64,000 nucleotides of DNA, taken from contig OZ246890.1 of NCBI GenBank assembly GCA_965231815.1, forward strand, positions 2,108,001 to 2,172,000. Reading direction: 5' to 3'. Below are positions 35,156-44,007 of this stretch, one piece after another. This DNA is from JAPPFW01 sp965231815 (GTDB taxonomy: Bacteria > Actinomycetota > Acidimicrobiia > Spongiisociales > Spongiisociaceae). The notes beneath the pieces were generated by a model. That model was not told the DNA's origin. It saw only the letters and a list, made by a program, of their open reading frames with translations, and did no database searches. The position numbers and the translations under genes are program-made. How positions within the stretch are numbered: the stretch's first letter is position 1; every line of letters begins with the position of its first letter.

Positions 35156-35599
35156 ATGCCCTCGTATCTGACTCTCGGGCTCGGAATCGCCCTGTTCCTC
35201 GTGGTCCTGACGGCTATCGGTACGGCAATCCTGGTAAGGCGTTTGAGCGGTGGGCCGGATCGGCGTCCGGTGTACGTGATCGAGGACGCAATCGCTCATG
35301 TGGCGGACCGGCTCGATCCTGACATAATAGATCGCATCCGGCCGGAAGGTGTCCGCCGCATAATCGAGTGGTCCACCCACTACCTGCAGGGCTTGGCGGT
35401 TCCGGCTCGACGCCGGACAGGCTTACAGGTAGTGGCCGGTGGGCAGGAGGGCGCGATCGAGTACATTCGCGGGGAACTAGCTCGGCGAGGGCACGATTAC
35501 GCGTCGAGCGACATTGCCGCGGTTCTGGCAGGGGAAGCGGCGTACCTGGTCGGGATCGGTGCGCTGGGTGATCGAGTGAAGGAGCAGGAGCTGTTATGA
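35156..35599 (+). CDS. Membrane-anchored hypothetical protein
   Basis: 147 residues. Helix at residues 6-28 (LGLGIALFLVVLTAIGTAIL) followed by a cytoplasmic or external domain of about 115 residues (VYVIEDAIAHVADRL, RIRPEGVRRIIEWSTHYLQG, DIAAVLAGEAAYLVG). No family name is recalled. Its stop overlaps the start of the zinc-ribbon protein gene (ATGA), so the two probably act together. Codon use and GC look native. Confidence 0.75.
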   Translation: MPSYLTLGLGIALFLVVLTAIGTAILVRRLSGGPDRRPVYVIEDAIAHVADRLDPDIIDRIRPEGVRRIIEWSTHYLQGLAVPARRRTGLQVVAGGQEGAIEYIRGELARRGHDYASSDIAAVLAGEAAYLVGIGALGDRVKEQELL

Positions 35600-35913
35600 G
35601 AGCACGTTGCGGTCGATGCCGTTCGGAATTCGACGTCCTTAGACCCGGTCGCTATGCATGTCCGGCTTGTGGCGCCACCAACGAGGTTCGAGGTGGTTAT
35701 CCGGAGGGCCAAGGCGCCGGTCCTCGCTCCGGCGGCCAAGGGGCGGGTCCGTCGGGACCGTTGGCGCCCCCATCTCCGCCGGCTGAGAAGCCGTCCCGCC
35801 GCACGCGGTGTCCCGACAAGAAGTGCGGGTTCAGCTTCATAGTCGGCGACATTGCGGTGGCCCGGTGTCCTATGTGCGGCGCCGAGGTGAAGACCCGGGG
35901 CCTGATCAGGTGA
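35596..35913 (+). CDS. Small zinc-ribbon protein
   Basis: 105 residues. Two CxxC pairs at the N-terminus (CGRC and CPAC) and two at the C-terminus (CPDKKCGF and CPMC) should hold two zinc ions; the middle is a flexible Gly/Pro-rich linker. Translationally coupled to the upstream membrane protein. Function unknown; such proteins often act as adaptors. Confidence 0.75.
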   Translation: MRARCGRCRSEFDVLRPGRYACPACGATNEVRGGYPEGQGAGPRSGGQGAGPSGPLAPPSPPAEKPSRRTRCPDKKCGFSFIVGDIAVARCPMCGAEVKTRGLIR

Positions 35914-36010
35914 CGGCGTGGGTTCCGGTTAATCCTCGGGTTGCGGGGACGGCTCCGATGCCTTGTAAGAATCAACGGGCCATGTGTAGTGAATTGGGCG
36001 GCGGTCTGCC

Positions 36011-36217
36011 ATGCCTCGCCTGAGCCGTTTCGAGCGGAGCCGTTTCGTGGGAGCTCGGGACACGATGGTTGTGTACGACTGCGATGATCAACAGCAATTC
36101 GCCGTCATCGAGCGTCGTCTCGACAGTGACGATCTGCTGGGTCGCAGGCTGGTGCAGACCTATGGTCCCGACACGCTGGCCGAAGCTCGCAACCGTGGAT
36201 TCCGACCTTTCACGTAG
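36011..36217 (+). CDS. Small hypothetical protein
   Basis: 68 residues, MPRLSRFERSRF... to RNRGFRPFT. Mixed alpha/beta composition with a middle segment VYDCDDQQQFAVIERRLDSD. The ribosome site is weak (GGCGG). No family recognised; the codon pattern resembles native coding sequence, hence the moderate confidence. Confidence 0.5.
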   Translation: MPRLSRFERSRFVGARDTMVVYDCDDQQQFAVIERRLDSDDLLGRRLVQTYGPDTLAEARNRGFRPFT

Positions 36218-36243
36218 GGCGAAACCGACGCGGGAAGCTTTCA

Positions 36244-36336
36244 TCATAGGACGCCGAGAAGGAACCAAACTCCTACTCCGATGAGGATCACCAGGGCCGT
36301 GATCAGGGAAGCGATGATCAGAAAACGGGTAGGCAT
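36244..36336 (-). CDS. Possible 30-residue single-helix membrane peptide
   Basis: From an ATG at 36336 to a TGA at 36244: a short charged start (MPTR) and then 26 almost purely hydrophobic residues ending WFLLGVL. It is the size and shape of small membrane regulators. There is no good ribosome site, so it may be chance. Confidence 0.3.
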   Translation of the reverse strand: MPTRFLIIASLITALVILIGVGVWFLLGVL

Positions 36337-36411
36337 CCATCGGGAGGTTAACGGATCAGGATATGTCTCGGATAAGGCCGGACCCGACGGGTGCCATCGT
36401 GTGTGAAGCTC

Positions 36412-36742
36412 CTATATTGTATTGTGCAGTCGGTTGTCGGGTGGTGACCGGCGGAGATCCTCCCCGCCGACAGGAGAATCCGCCACCTCCTCCATAGCCG
36501 CCATCTCCCGCATGAGCCTTCGCCGGTCCTCCACGGTACGCCGGTGCTTTCAACGAAGTCCGTATGGCGGCGCGGAGACCGCGATCCTCGATTAGATTGG
36601 CGGTGAACTCCCCGAACCGGTATGAGATCGGCATCGGTGTACGGGCGCGGGACAGTTGCCTCCCGAAGTCGATCCGGCCCCCGAATGGTCTTGAGGTCGT
36701 CCCTTGGAATCCGTACTCGTACAGGACCGGAAGGTCGATCAC
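36412..36742 (-). pseudogene. mcrC remnant (deleted and frameshifted)
   Basis: GTG start overlaps the mcrB stop (GTGA). The first 18 residues (IDLPVLYEYGFQG) fit an McrC start, but the sequence jumps directly to RPFGGRIDFGRQLSR and SYRFGEFTANLIEDRGLRAA, the middle of McrC, so about 130 residues are missing. A frameshift near 36540-36552 leads to RRRLMREMAAMEEVADS in the next frame, then a stop at 36412. The C-terminal PD-(D/E)XK nuclease is absent, so no restriction activity can remain from this gene. Confidence 0.75.
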
Positions 36743-38142
36743 GTCTGCGACGGTTCCCGACCCGATTGCTCCCCGTCTGCTCCGCCTACCGGCGCATCAT
36801 GGAGGGGTGTCAGTGACGACCGGTAGCGGTTCATCACCGTCCGGAACCGGAACCGCTCGATCCGATCGGGATTCCCGAAGAGTTGGTCCTCGATGAGGGG
36901 CTCGATGTTGTACTCCCAGATTCTGCGCAGACGCGGGTGGTCCGGATCGGGGTTGGGAGGGTAGCCGATCTTCATGAAGTGGCTCGGACCCAGCTGGAGA
37001 TCGGCGTTGATGGCTTCGGTCAACTCCTTGTTGACCATCTCCGCCAGCTCGCCCACCCAGGGAGGCTCGCCTTCCCGCTCCAGCCAGCGCTCAAGCAAGC
37101 CTGCGGTAGGACCGCGGTCGGGGAAGAAGGGCACGAAATGGAACCGGCGGCGTAGGGCGGCATCTACGAGGGCGATCGACCGGTCGGCGGTGTTCATGGT
37201 GCCGATGAACCACAAAGACTCGGGCAGCTCGAAATCCCCGTCCGGTCTGTACAGGGTGGAAACCGCCTTGTCCCGGTACTCGAACAGGAACAGCAGCTCG
37301 CCCAGTGCCCGTGGCAGGTTGGCCCGATTGATCTCGTCGATCACCATCACCTGGCGACCCTGCCGAAACATTGCGGCGCGTTCAGCCATGAGCGCCAGGG
37401 GGCCCGGCGTCAATGAGTACACGATCCGGCCATCGGCGCCGACGTCGGGTCGGAAACCCTCGAAGAAGTCCTCGTAGGAGGTCGAGGGATGGAACTGCAC
37501 CAGCATGCGATCCTCCGGCTGGGGAGCCAGTGCCTTGGCCAGCCTCTGGGCCAGGTACGTCTTGCCGGTGCCGGGAGGTCCAAAGAGGATCACTTGGCCC
37601 TTGTCCTCGAGCAACTCCACAATGTCCTTGAGGAAACCGGGATCTACAAGCAAATCCTCGGCAGCGGTCTCGACTGGATCGGGATCGTTCCCCGGTTCGG
37701 GCCTGTCTTGATTATCGAGATACTCAACTGCGTCCGCTAGCCGGTCTGTTGGAGGGGGAGGCCCACCGCACGCGCGGCTGACTAGGGCGGCGACAAGGGG
37801 CCGCGCAGCGGCGGCAACGGTCGTTGCCTGGGTCTTCAGGTCCAGATCGGCTAGCTCATCCCGCGTGTATGAACGGCCGTAGAAGAAACTACCTATCCTC
37901 CCGTAGAACTCTATATCCTTGCCATCGCCCCGTTCCATCATGCGAAACCCGTCGACCTGCGTAGACCTGATTACCTCCAAGGCCTTGGCCTTCCAGCCCT
38001 TTCCTTCCCATCCCGGCATGACGCCGATAGCTGCGCCCTTGTGATTGATCCACAGTCGCAGCCCGATCTCACCTATGCCCTCCGCATCAACACGCCAATC
38101 GACCCAGAGATCCGGTCTCGGCGTGGCCTTTGTCTTAGGCAC
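36739..38142 (-). CDS. McrB-family AAA GTPase/ATPase
   Basis: 467 residues from a GTG at 38142 that overlaps the stop of the upstream gene. An N-terminal domain of about 200 residues (WVDWRVDAEGIGEIG, GRIGSFFYGRSYTRDEL) precedes the AAA motor: Walker A LFGPPGTGKTYLAQ, Walker B VMVIDEINRANLP and the McrB hallmark GTMNTADRSIALVDAALRRRF in part (MNTADRSIALVD). McrB recognises modified DNA and drives cleavage by McrC. With mcrC ruined the system is probably dead. The GTG start and the 8-base overlap might alternatively mark a frameshift inside one longer mcrB gene. Confidence 0.85.
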   Translation of the reverse strand: MPKTKATPRPDLWVDWRVDAEGIGEIGLRLWINHKGAAIGVMPGWEGKGWKAKALEVIRSTQVDGFRMMERGDGKDIEFYGRIGSFFYGRSYTRDELADLDLKTQATTVAAAARPLVAALVSRACGGPPPPTDRLADAVEYLDNQDRPEPGNDPDPVETAAEDLLVDPGFLKDIVELLEDKGQVILFGPPGTGKTYLAQRLAKALAPQPEDRMLVQFHPSTSYEDFFEGFRPDVGADGRIVYSLTPGPLALMAERAAMFRQGRQVMVIDEINRANLPRALGELLFLFEYRDKAVSTLYRPDGDFELPESLWFIGTMNTADRSIALVDAALRRRFHFVPFFPDRGPTAGLLERWLEREGEPPWVGELAEMVNKELTEAINADLQLGPSHFMKIGYPPNPDPDHPRLRRIWEYNIEPLIEDQLFGNPDRIERFRFRTVMNRYRSSLTPLHDAPVGGADGEQSGREPSQT

Positions 38143-38662
38143 CCAAATAGAACGGCGGTTTCCATGTCTTGAGTTGGAGACCTGCAGCACGGGACATAGG
38201 TTCGAGCATTGCTTGACCGAGGTGGTCTCCAATCGCCAACAACGCGCGCGCGTTGATCTTTCGGACCTCAAGAGATTCCTTATCACCCTGGAACCCGAAG
38301 GCGCAACGATCTATGAGGACAGGATCGAGAAAGACGGGTTTCTTCTCGTCCCACCAAGCCGCAATCTGCTCGAATCGACGGGAATCGCTGTCAATCTCGG
38401 CCACTAACCCGGCGAAGCGGGCATCTCGCTCGGACGCAGATGACGTTAATCGGCGCCCGGTCGTGAACTCCAGGAACTTGTATGCACTACCCGCGTAACC
38501 CACGGTTCGGGCATCTCGCTGTGACTCGGATGACCCCGCCGGCGCGTAGTCAGGATCCGCTTCGGCGCGGCGAGCGTGCGCCTCGTACCAGCGCCTGCTG
38601 AACTCGATCTGCTTCTGGCGGTACCCGAGGTCCCCTTGGTCATCCGCCGTTCCGTTCGCCAT
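38135..38662 (-). CDS. Unknown protein upstream of mcrB, possibly its detached N-terminal domain
   Basis: 175 residues, ATG at 38662 (GGGGAGGAT upstream). It is mostly helical (QKQIEFSRRWYEAHARRAE, AWWDEKKPVFLDPVLIDR). No family recognised. It ends in a TAA that overlaps the GTG of the McrB-like gene. A single-base shift near 38138 would join both into one protein of about 640 residues, so it may be the target-recognition domain of McrB split off by mutation. Both readings are open. Confidence 0.6.
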   Translation of the reverse strand: MANGTADDQGDLGYRQKQIEFSRRWYEAHARRAEADPDYAPAGSSESQRDARTVGYAGSAYKFLEFTTGRRLTSSASERDARFAGLVAEIDSDSRRFEQIAAWWDEKKPVFLDPVLIDRCAFGFQGDKESLEVRKINARALLAIGDHLGQAMLEPMSRAAGLQLKTWKPPFYLGA

Positions 38663-38831
38663 GTCTCATCCTCCCCTGTCGAGGTCCGTGTATTTGAGGC
38701 CGTCGCACCAGCCCGCCGAACTCCGCACCGGTCGATCGGCACTTTAGGGGTTGGAGGTGACAGATATTAGGAGGAGGCTTTTGCAGGGCGACAAGTTGGG
38801 AAACGGCGACGACCAGCCTGTCGAGGTATTC

Positions 38832-38862
38832 AAGCATCTCCCGCCAGCCTGCGGGGATGCTT
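38832..38862. other. Hairpin with one-base bulge
   Basis: AAGCATCTCCCGC and GCGGGGATGCTT pair over 12 bp with one bulged base and a 6-base loop, in the 310-base gap between the mcrB-side gene and the small membrane protein. It may be an old terminator or operator. The rest of the gap (38663-38972) shows no supported gene. Confidence 0.4.
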
Positions 38863-38972
38863 CGCCGCTGGATACACTCACTATGTCAACTTCATATGGT
38901 CAACGTTGGGCAGTGTTGGTCACACATATTTAGAGGTTTGACATACGCAGCCGGATGGGTTACCTTCGTGAA

Positions 38973-39176
38973 ATGGACTCCTTTAACTTCTGGATCAACC
39001 CCGCCATCCTGATCGCGATCGCCACCCTCCTCTGGCGCTCCCAAACAAGAAGATTTGACTACGTTGACGGGCAGCTTCGTGACCTCAGCCGCGAAGTGGT
39101 TGCCAACGGCAAGAACATCGCCCGCCTCCAAGGACGACATGAGGGCCATCCTCGGGACGTGGGCGCCAACAAGTAA
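38973..39176 (+). CDS. Small membrane-anchored coiled-coil protein
   Basis: 67 residues from the ATG at 38973 (an ATG at 38955 is also in frame). An N-terminal hydrophobic segment (FNFWINPAILIAIATLLW) is followed by a charged helix (RFDYVDGQLRDLSREVVANG) likely to form a coiled coil. Such XhlA-like small proteins are common in actinobacteria and have no settled function. It stands alone. Confidence 0.5.
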   Translation: MDSFNFWINPAILIAIATLLWRSQTRRFDYVDGQLRDLSREVVANGKNIARLQGRHEGHPRDVGANK

Positions 39177-39387
39177 GGCCCTCGTCCCGTCAAGCCGGCT
39201 ACACCGGCCCTGTTGCTCTTCGAGTCACCGTCGCGTGGTCGTAACTGTGGGCGTTAGCCGACAGGAAAGGAGGCCCCCAACGATCCCGGAGTCTTGAATG
39301 TGTCGGCCATCGACAGCAGGATCGTCTGGACGAACCTGGTTGGCTAGGCTAGGTATTCCGTAGAAGTCTGGAGAACTGTGACTTCTG
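39177..39387. other. Intergenic region upstream of lpd
   Basis: About 210 bases. AAAGGAGG at 39269 looks like a ribosome site but no convincing frame follows. Presumed promoter region of lpd. Confidence 0.3.
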
Positions 39388-40770
39388 GTGTATGACGTAA
39401 TAGTTATTGGAGGAGGCCCCGGCGGCTACGGGGCTGCACTCTATGCACGCAACTTCGGCCTGTCCGTGGCTTTGATCGAGCGGGACACCGTCGGAGGTAC
39501 CTGCCTTCTGAGGGGATGCATACCCGCCAAGAGTTGGCTGCAGGCCGCCGAGGTCTTCACGACCGTTCGGTCGGCCGGAGATTTCGGGGTGGTCACCGAT
39601 GATCCGCGATTCGACTGGCCGGTAGCCTTGATCCGTAAGGACCGCATCGTCAACGGCCTCGTACGCGGGCTTGCCGGTTTGCTCCGCCACCGCAAGGTGG
39701 ACGTGGTTAAGGGCCGGGGGCGGTTGGCCGGTGTGGGACGGGTGGAGGTGGAGGAACCCGGGGGTTTCCGGGTGCTGGAGGCGCGCAACGTGGTCCTCGC
39801 CACCGGCTCCGTTCCGCTGGAGCTACCGGGATTCCCGTTTGACGGAAACCGGATCGTCAGCTCGGACCATGCACTCGATTGGCCGAACCAACCGCGCCGG
39901 GTCGGGATCGTCGGCGGTGGGGTGGTCGGATGCGAGTTTGCCAGCCTGTTGGCCGATGTAGGTTCCGAGGTGGTGGTGTTCGAGATGCTGGATCAGGTGA
40001 TTCCCGGCTTCGAGCCCGGCGCAGCTCGCGAATTGCAGAAACAGCTCGGGCGCAGGGGTGTCAAGTTCGTGCTGGGCGCGCGGGCCGAGCTCAGGACCGG
40101 TGAGAACGACGACAGGAACATGGTGCTGGCCGCATCGGGGAGCGGCGATGGTTTCGAGGTCGATACTGTGCTGGTAGCCGTCGGGAGGCGTCCCCTCACC
40201 GACAACCTCGGTCTCGACGGCGTGGGTGTCGAAACCGATCGAGGATTCATCAGGGTCGATCTAGACACCATGGAAACGGCCCGCCAGGGTGTCTTCGCGG
40301 TCGGAGACATCGTCGCCGACACGCCGGGGCTGGCCCACGGCGCATTCGCGGAAGCCATCTCGGCGATTACCTACATCGCCGGCGGAATACCTAAGCCCGT
40401 TGAATACCGGGCGCTTCCCAGCGTGGTATACACCCATCCTGAGGTCGCCGCGGTAGGCCTGACCGAGGAGCGGGCGGCTGCCGAGGGTTTATCGGTGGAA
40501 GTCCAGGATCACTCCTTTCTGGGAGTGGGGCGAGCCCGGATCATCGGAAAGAATCGAGGTTTCGTGAAGATCCTCAGCGAGACCGGAGGTCCCATCGTGG
40601 GAGCCACGGTGGTAGGCGCCCATGCGGGGGAACTCATCCACGAACTGATGTACATGGTCGGTTGGGAAGCCCTACCGGAGGAAGCGGCTGCTTTCATCCA
40701 TGCCCATCCCACCCTGAGCGAAGCAACCGGGGAAGCGTTGACGGCGGCCGCGGGCCTACCCCTTCACTGA
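39388..40770 (+). CDS. lpd: Dihydrolipoyl dehydrogenase (E3)
   Basis: 460 residues, GTG start at 39388. E3 re-oxidises the dihydrolipoyl arm of 2-oxoacid dehydrogenases with FAD and NAD. FAD motif VIVIGGGPGGYGAALYA; redox disulfide in GGTCLLRGCIPAK; NAD motif VGIVGGGVVGCEFASLLAD; second FAD contact GVFAVGDIVADTPG; C-terminal base His in HAHPTLSEATGEAL. Complete. It heads a run with the E2 gene and the lipBA fusion, a cofactor-and-complex cluster, but no E1 gene lies nearby. Confidence 0.95.
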   Translation: MYDVIVIGGGPGGYGAALYARNFGLSVALIERDTVGGTCLLRGCIPAKSWLQAAEVFTTVRSAGDFGVVTDDPRFDWPVALIRKDRIVNGLVRGLAGLLRHRKVDVVKGRGRLAGVGRVEVEEPGGFRVLEARNVVLATGSVPLELPGFPFDGNRIVSSDHALDWPNQPRRVGIVGGGVVGCEFASLLADVGSEVVVFEMLDQVIPGFEPGAARELQKQLGRRGVKFVLGARAELRTGENDDRNMVLAASGSGDGFEVDTVLVAVGRRPLTDNLGLDGVGVETDRGFIRVDLDTMETARQGVFAVGDIVADTPGLAHGAFAEAISAITYIAGGIPKPVEYRALPSVVYTHPEVAAVGLTEERAAAEGLSVEVQDHSFLGVGRARIIGKNRGFVKILSETGGPIVGATVVGAHAGELIHELMYMVGWEALPEEAAAFIHAHPTLSEATGEALTAAAGLPLH

Positions 40771-40909
40771 TCGGCCATGTTCCGGGATACACCGACGAAT
40801 ACCCCAGGTCAGGAGTCTTTTATGGAGGATCGAGTTCGCTCGGGCGAACCACGGATATGAAGAAGCGAAGCTAGTGTCGAAACCACTGCTGATCGTAGAG
40901 AGGTAAACG
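40771..40909. other. Short intergenic region before the E2 gene
   Basis: About 140 bases between the lpd stop and the E2 start. No terminator hairpin is evident, so lpd and E2 could be cotranscribed. Confidence 0.3.
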
Positions 40910-42277
40910 ATGCCAACCACAGTCTCGATGCCGCAACTGGGAGAGACCGTCACCGAAGGGACCGTTCTTCGATGGATGAAGCAGGTAGGCGACGGAGTAG
41001 CCGAGGACGAGCCCCTGGTCGAAATATCAACCGACAAAGTGGATACCGAGGTGCCGTCCCCGGTAGCCGGGATAGTCAGCGATATTCTCGTCGGCGAAGG
41101 TGAGACCATCAAGGTCGGAACCGCGATGGTGGTTATCGGCCAGGATGGGAATGGCACGGTGGTTGGCGACGGCGAGTCCTCCGCAACCGGCCCGGCCTCC
41201 CCACCACCGGTTACGGCGACCGCCGACCCGGCTCCGCCTCCTTCCCGTCCGGCGCCGGCGCCCCCGATCCGGTCGCGGCCCAGAGCACGGCGCGGTACCG
41301 GGCAGTTCCTGTCCCCGGTGGTGCGGCGGTTGGCTCGTGAGCATGGCGTCGATCCAACCGCTGTCAAAGGCTCGGGCAAGGATGGGCGGGTCACACGCAA
41401 CGATGTTCTGGCGTACATCGACCAGATGCAAGCCGGCCGAGGCGCCTCGGCTGCGCCCGTCCCTGAGGAGAAGCGGCCGGAACCAACTCCCGAGGTGCGA
41501 CGATCAGGGGATGCCCTCCCTCCCAAGCCCTCCGGCACACCCAAGGAAGAGGCCGCCACGGAGCCGTCTCGCAAGCTGAGCCGCCTCAGGGTCCGGATCG
41601 CCGACAACATGATCAAATCCCGCCGGACCGCGACCCATGTGTGGACGTCCATGGAGGTCGACTACGAGGCGGTGGAACGGGTGCGGAGAGCCAACCGCGA
41701 GACCTTCAAGAAACGGGAAGGGTTCTCTCTCACGTACCTACCGTTCATCGCCAAGGCGACCATCGACGCTCTCCGGGAGTTCCCGATTGTCAACAGCTCC
41801 TTCGATCTGGAGGCACGTACGGCTACCCACTATTCGAATATCAACCTGGGTGTTGCCATCGACCTCAACCAGGAAGGTCTGATGGTCGCCACGATCAAAG
41901 ACGCGGACGACTTTACGCTACGGGGGATGGCCCGCAAGATCAGGGACGTGGCGCAACGAGCCCGGAAGGGTCGAGTCGGTCCCGATGACGTGAGCGGAAG
42001 CACCTTTACGATCACCAATCCGGGGCCGTACGGGTCCTTCATGTCCGCCCCTATCATCAACGTGCCGAATGTGGCGATCCTGTCCACCGACACCGTCGCC
42101 AAGCGACCGAAGGTGGTGACGACCGCCGACGGGCAGGACGTGATCGCTATCCGCCATATCGGTTATCTGGGTCTATCGTGGGACCACCGGGCCTTTGACG
42201 GGTCGACCGCAGTGTTGTTCCTCAGACGTATTCGGGACAACCTGGAGAGCTGGGATTGGGATCAGCACCTGACCTGA
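40910..42277 (+). CDS. 2-oxoacid dehydrogenase E2, dihydrolipoamide acyltransferase
   Basis: 455 residues, ATG at 40910 with AGAGAGG upstream. One N-terminal lipoyl domain with the lipoylated Lys in EISTDKVDTEVPSP (about residue 43), a Pro/Ala linker, the E3/E1-binding domain (LSPVVRRLAREHGVDP), a second linker and the catalytic acyltransferase domain ending in LGLSWDHRAFDGSTAV with the active-site His and Asp. Whether the complex is for pyruvate, 2-oxoglutarate or branched-chain acids cannot be told without E1. The downstream lipBA gene starts inside its last 22 bases. Confidence 0.94.
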   Translation: MPTTVSMPQLGETVTEGTVLRWMKQVGDGVAEDEPLVEISTDKVDTEVPSPVAGIVSDILVGEGETIKVGTAMVVIGQDGNGTVVGDGESSATGPASPPPVTATADPAPPPSRPAPAPPIRSRPRARRGTGQFLSPVVRRLAREHGVDPTAVKGSGKDGRVTRNDVLAYIDQMQAGRGASAAPVPEEKRPEPTPEVRRSGDALPPKPSGTPKEEAATEPSRKLSRLRVRIADNMIKSRRTATHVWTSMEVDYEAVERVRRANRETFKKREGFSLTYLPFIAKATIDALREFPIVNSSFDLEARTATHYSNINLGVAIDLNQEGLMVATIKDADDFTLRGMARKIRDVAQRARKGRVGPDDVSGSTFTITNPGPYGSFMSAPIINVPNVAILSTDTVAKRPKVVTTADGQDVIAIRHIGYLGLSWDHRAFDGSTAVLFLRRIRDNLESWDWDQHLT

Positions 42278-44007
42278 ACGGCAGATCGGAAGGCGCCAAC
42301 CGGTCGGCCTATCCGTTTCCGCAGGTGATCGCCGATCGGCGGCTGGTCCGTACCAGGTGGCTCGGAAGGCTTGACTACGAGGAAGCGTGGGACCTGCAAC
42401 GAGCGTTCTGGGAGGGTCGCCATACCGGCCGGGCCGGGTCCGATTACCTGCTGTTGCTTGAACACCCCCATGTGTACACGTTGGGTCGCAGCGCCGACGC
42501 CGCCAACCTCCTCGTCCCGGAGGAGCGCTTGACAGCCATCGGGGCGAAGCGGTTCGACATCGACCGAGGCGGCGACATCACCTATCACGGGCCGGGTCAG
42601 TTGGTGGGTTACCCGATCCTTGGGCTGGCCGATTCCCGCCGGATCGTTCCTTACGTGCGGGCGGTGGAGGAAGTGCTTATCCGCACGTTGGCCGACTTCG
42701 GTGTGGAGGCCCACCGGGAGGACGGTTTCACGGGGGTGTGGACGGAGAGGGGAAAGGTCGCAGCCATCGGGATCAGGGTGGCCCGCGGGGTGACCATGCA
42801 CGGGTTCGCTCTCAACGTGAACCCGGATATGTCCTATTTCAGCAATATGAATCCGTGCGGCATCACCGATCGACCGGTTACGTCACTGGTAGAACTATTG
42901 GAGCGCCCGGTTTCTATCGAGGAGACGGTAGAGGCACTTCAGGACCGGTTCGCCGACGTCTTCGGTTATGAGTGCAACGAGGTCCAGCACGGGGCGTTTG
43001 TAAGAGGACAGGGCAGACCTCGATCATTCGAGGTGGATCGGTTGCTCGCCGAGGGTTGCTTCTCGCCGTCCCGTCGTTCCGGGGTTCCGGTGACGATCGG
43101 CAGGCGTCTCCAGGGAGAGCCGCGCCGTCCCCCGTGGATGAAGGTGACCGCCCGCTTCGGTGGTGATTACCTTCGCCTGGGGAGACTGATGAGGGAACTC
43201 AACCTGAACACCGTCTGCGAGGAGGCGGGATGTCCCAATATTTACGAGTGTTGGGGACAGGGAACCGCCACGATGATGATTCTCGGGGATACATGTACCC
43301 GGGCTTGCGGATTCTGCAACGTGAACACGGGCCGACCCCAAGGGCTTGATACCGATGAGCCGTTCCGGGTAGCCGAGGCTGTGGAAGCAATGGGTCTGGC
43401 TCATGCGGTCATCACTTCGGTCAATAGGGATGATCTTGATGACGGTGGTTCGACGGTATTTGCCCGTACCGTCTCGGAGGTTCGTCAGCGGGTACCCGCC
43501 TGCGACGTGGAGGTCCTTATCCCCGACTTCAAGGGAGTTCGAGCCGATCTTGAACGGGTCCTGGCGGCCGGACCCTCGGTCCTCAACCACAATACGGAGA
43601 CTGTGCTGCGGTTACAGCGAGAGGTTAGGACCTCGGCCAACTACGGTCGATCACTCACCCTGCTCGCCCGTTCCAAATGGTACAACCCCGAGGGCGCGGT
43701 CAAGTCGGGATTGATCGTGGGTATGGGCGAAACCCGCGAGGAGGTTCTCGGGGCGCTCGCCGACCTGCGGGCGGTCGGCGTGGATATCGTTACCATCGGC
43801 CAGTACTTGCGGCCTACGAGCCGCCATCGTCCTATCCATCGTTACGTACATCCCGACGAGTTCGACGAGTATGCCGAGTACGGGCGTCGCGTCGGCCTTC
43901 CCCATGTCGAGTCAGGCCCGCTCGTCCGGTCCTCCTATCACGCTCGCGACTCGCTGGATGCGGCGTCGGGGCCTGGGATTCCCGTAGCCATAGGGGCAAA
44001 GACCTGA
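42256..44007 (+). CDS. LipB-LipA fusion: octanoyltransferase plus lipoyl synthase
   Basis: 583 residues in one unbroken frame. TTG start at 42256 with GGAG about 9 bases upstream, inside the E2 gene; a GTG at 42325 is an alternative. Residues about 25-235 are LipB: DITYHGPGQLVGYP, the Lys of GKVAAIGIRV, and the nucleophile Cys in NMNPCGITDRPVTS. Residues about 285-583 are LipA: CEEAGCPNIYECWG (auxiliary cluster), CTRACGFC (radical-SAM cluster) and the final RSSYHARDS loop. The two steps of lipoate synthesis, octanoyl transfer and sulfur insertion, are thus in one chain. These are normally separate proteins of about 220 and 300 residues. Confidence 0.95.
   Translation: MGSAPDLNGRSEGANRSAYPFPQVIADRRLVRTRWLGRLDYEEAWDLQRAFWEGRHTGRAGSDYLLLLEHPHVYTLGRSADAANLLVPEERLTAIGAKRFDIDRGGDITYHGPGQLVGYPILGLADSRRIVPYVRAVEEVLIRTLADFGVEAHREDGFTGVWTERGKVAAIGIRVARGVTMHGFALNVNPDMSYFSNMNPCGITDRPVTSLVELLERPVSIEETVEALQDRFADVFGYECNEVQHGAFVRGQGRPRSFEVDRLLAEGCFSPSRRSGVPVTIGRRLQGEPRRPPWMKVTARFGGDYLRLGRLMRELNLNTVCEEAGCPNIYECWGQGTATMMILGDTCTRACGFCNVNTGRPQGLDTDEPFRVAEAVEAMGLAHAVITSVNRDDLDDGGSTVFARTVSEVRQRVPACDVEVLIPDFKGVRADLERVLAAGPSVLNHNTETVLRLQREVRTSANYGRSLTLLARSKWYNPEGAVKSGLIVGMGETREEVLGALADLRAVGVDIVTIGQYLRPTSRHRPIHRYVHPDEFDEYAEYGRRVGLPHVESGPLVRSSYHARDSLDAASGPGIPVAIGAKT

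Noticed and set aside
38751..38933. 60-codon plus-strand frame in the gap after the mcrB region
   Set aside because: Good-looking GGAGG upstream, but the product has no domain or hydrophobic pattern and runs through the hairpin at 38832.
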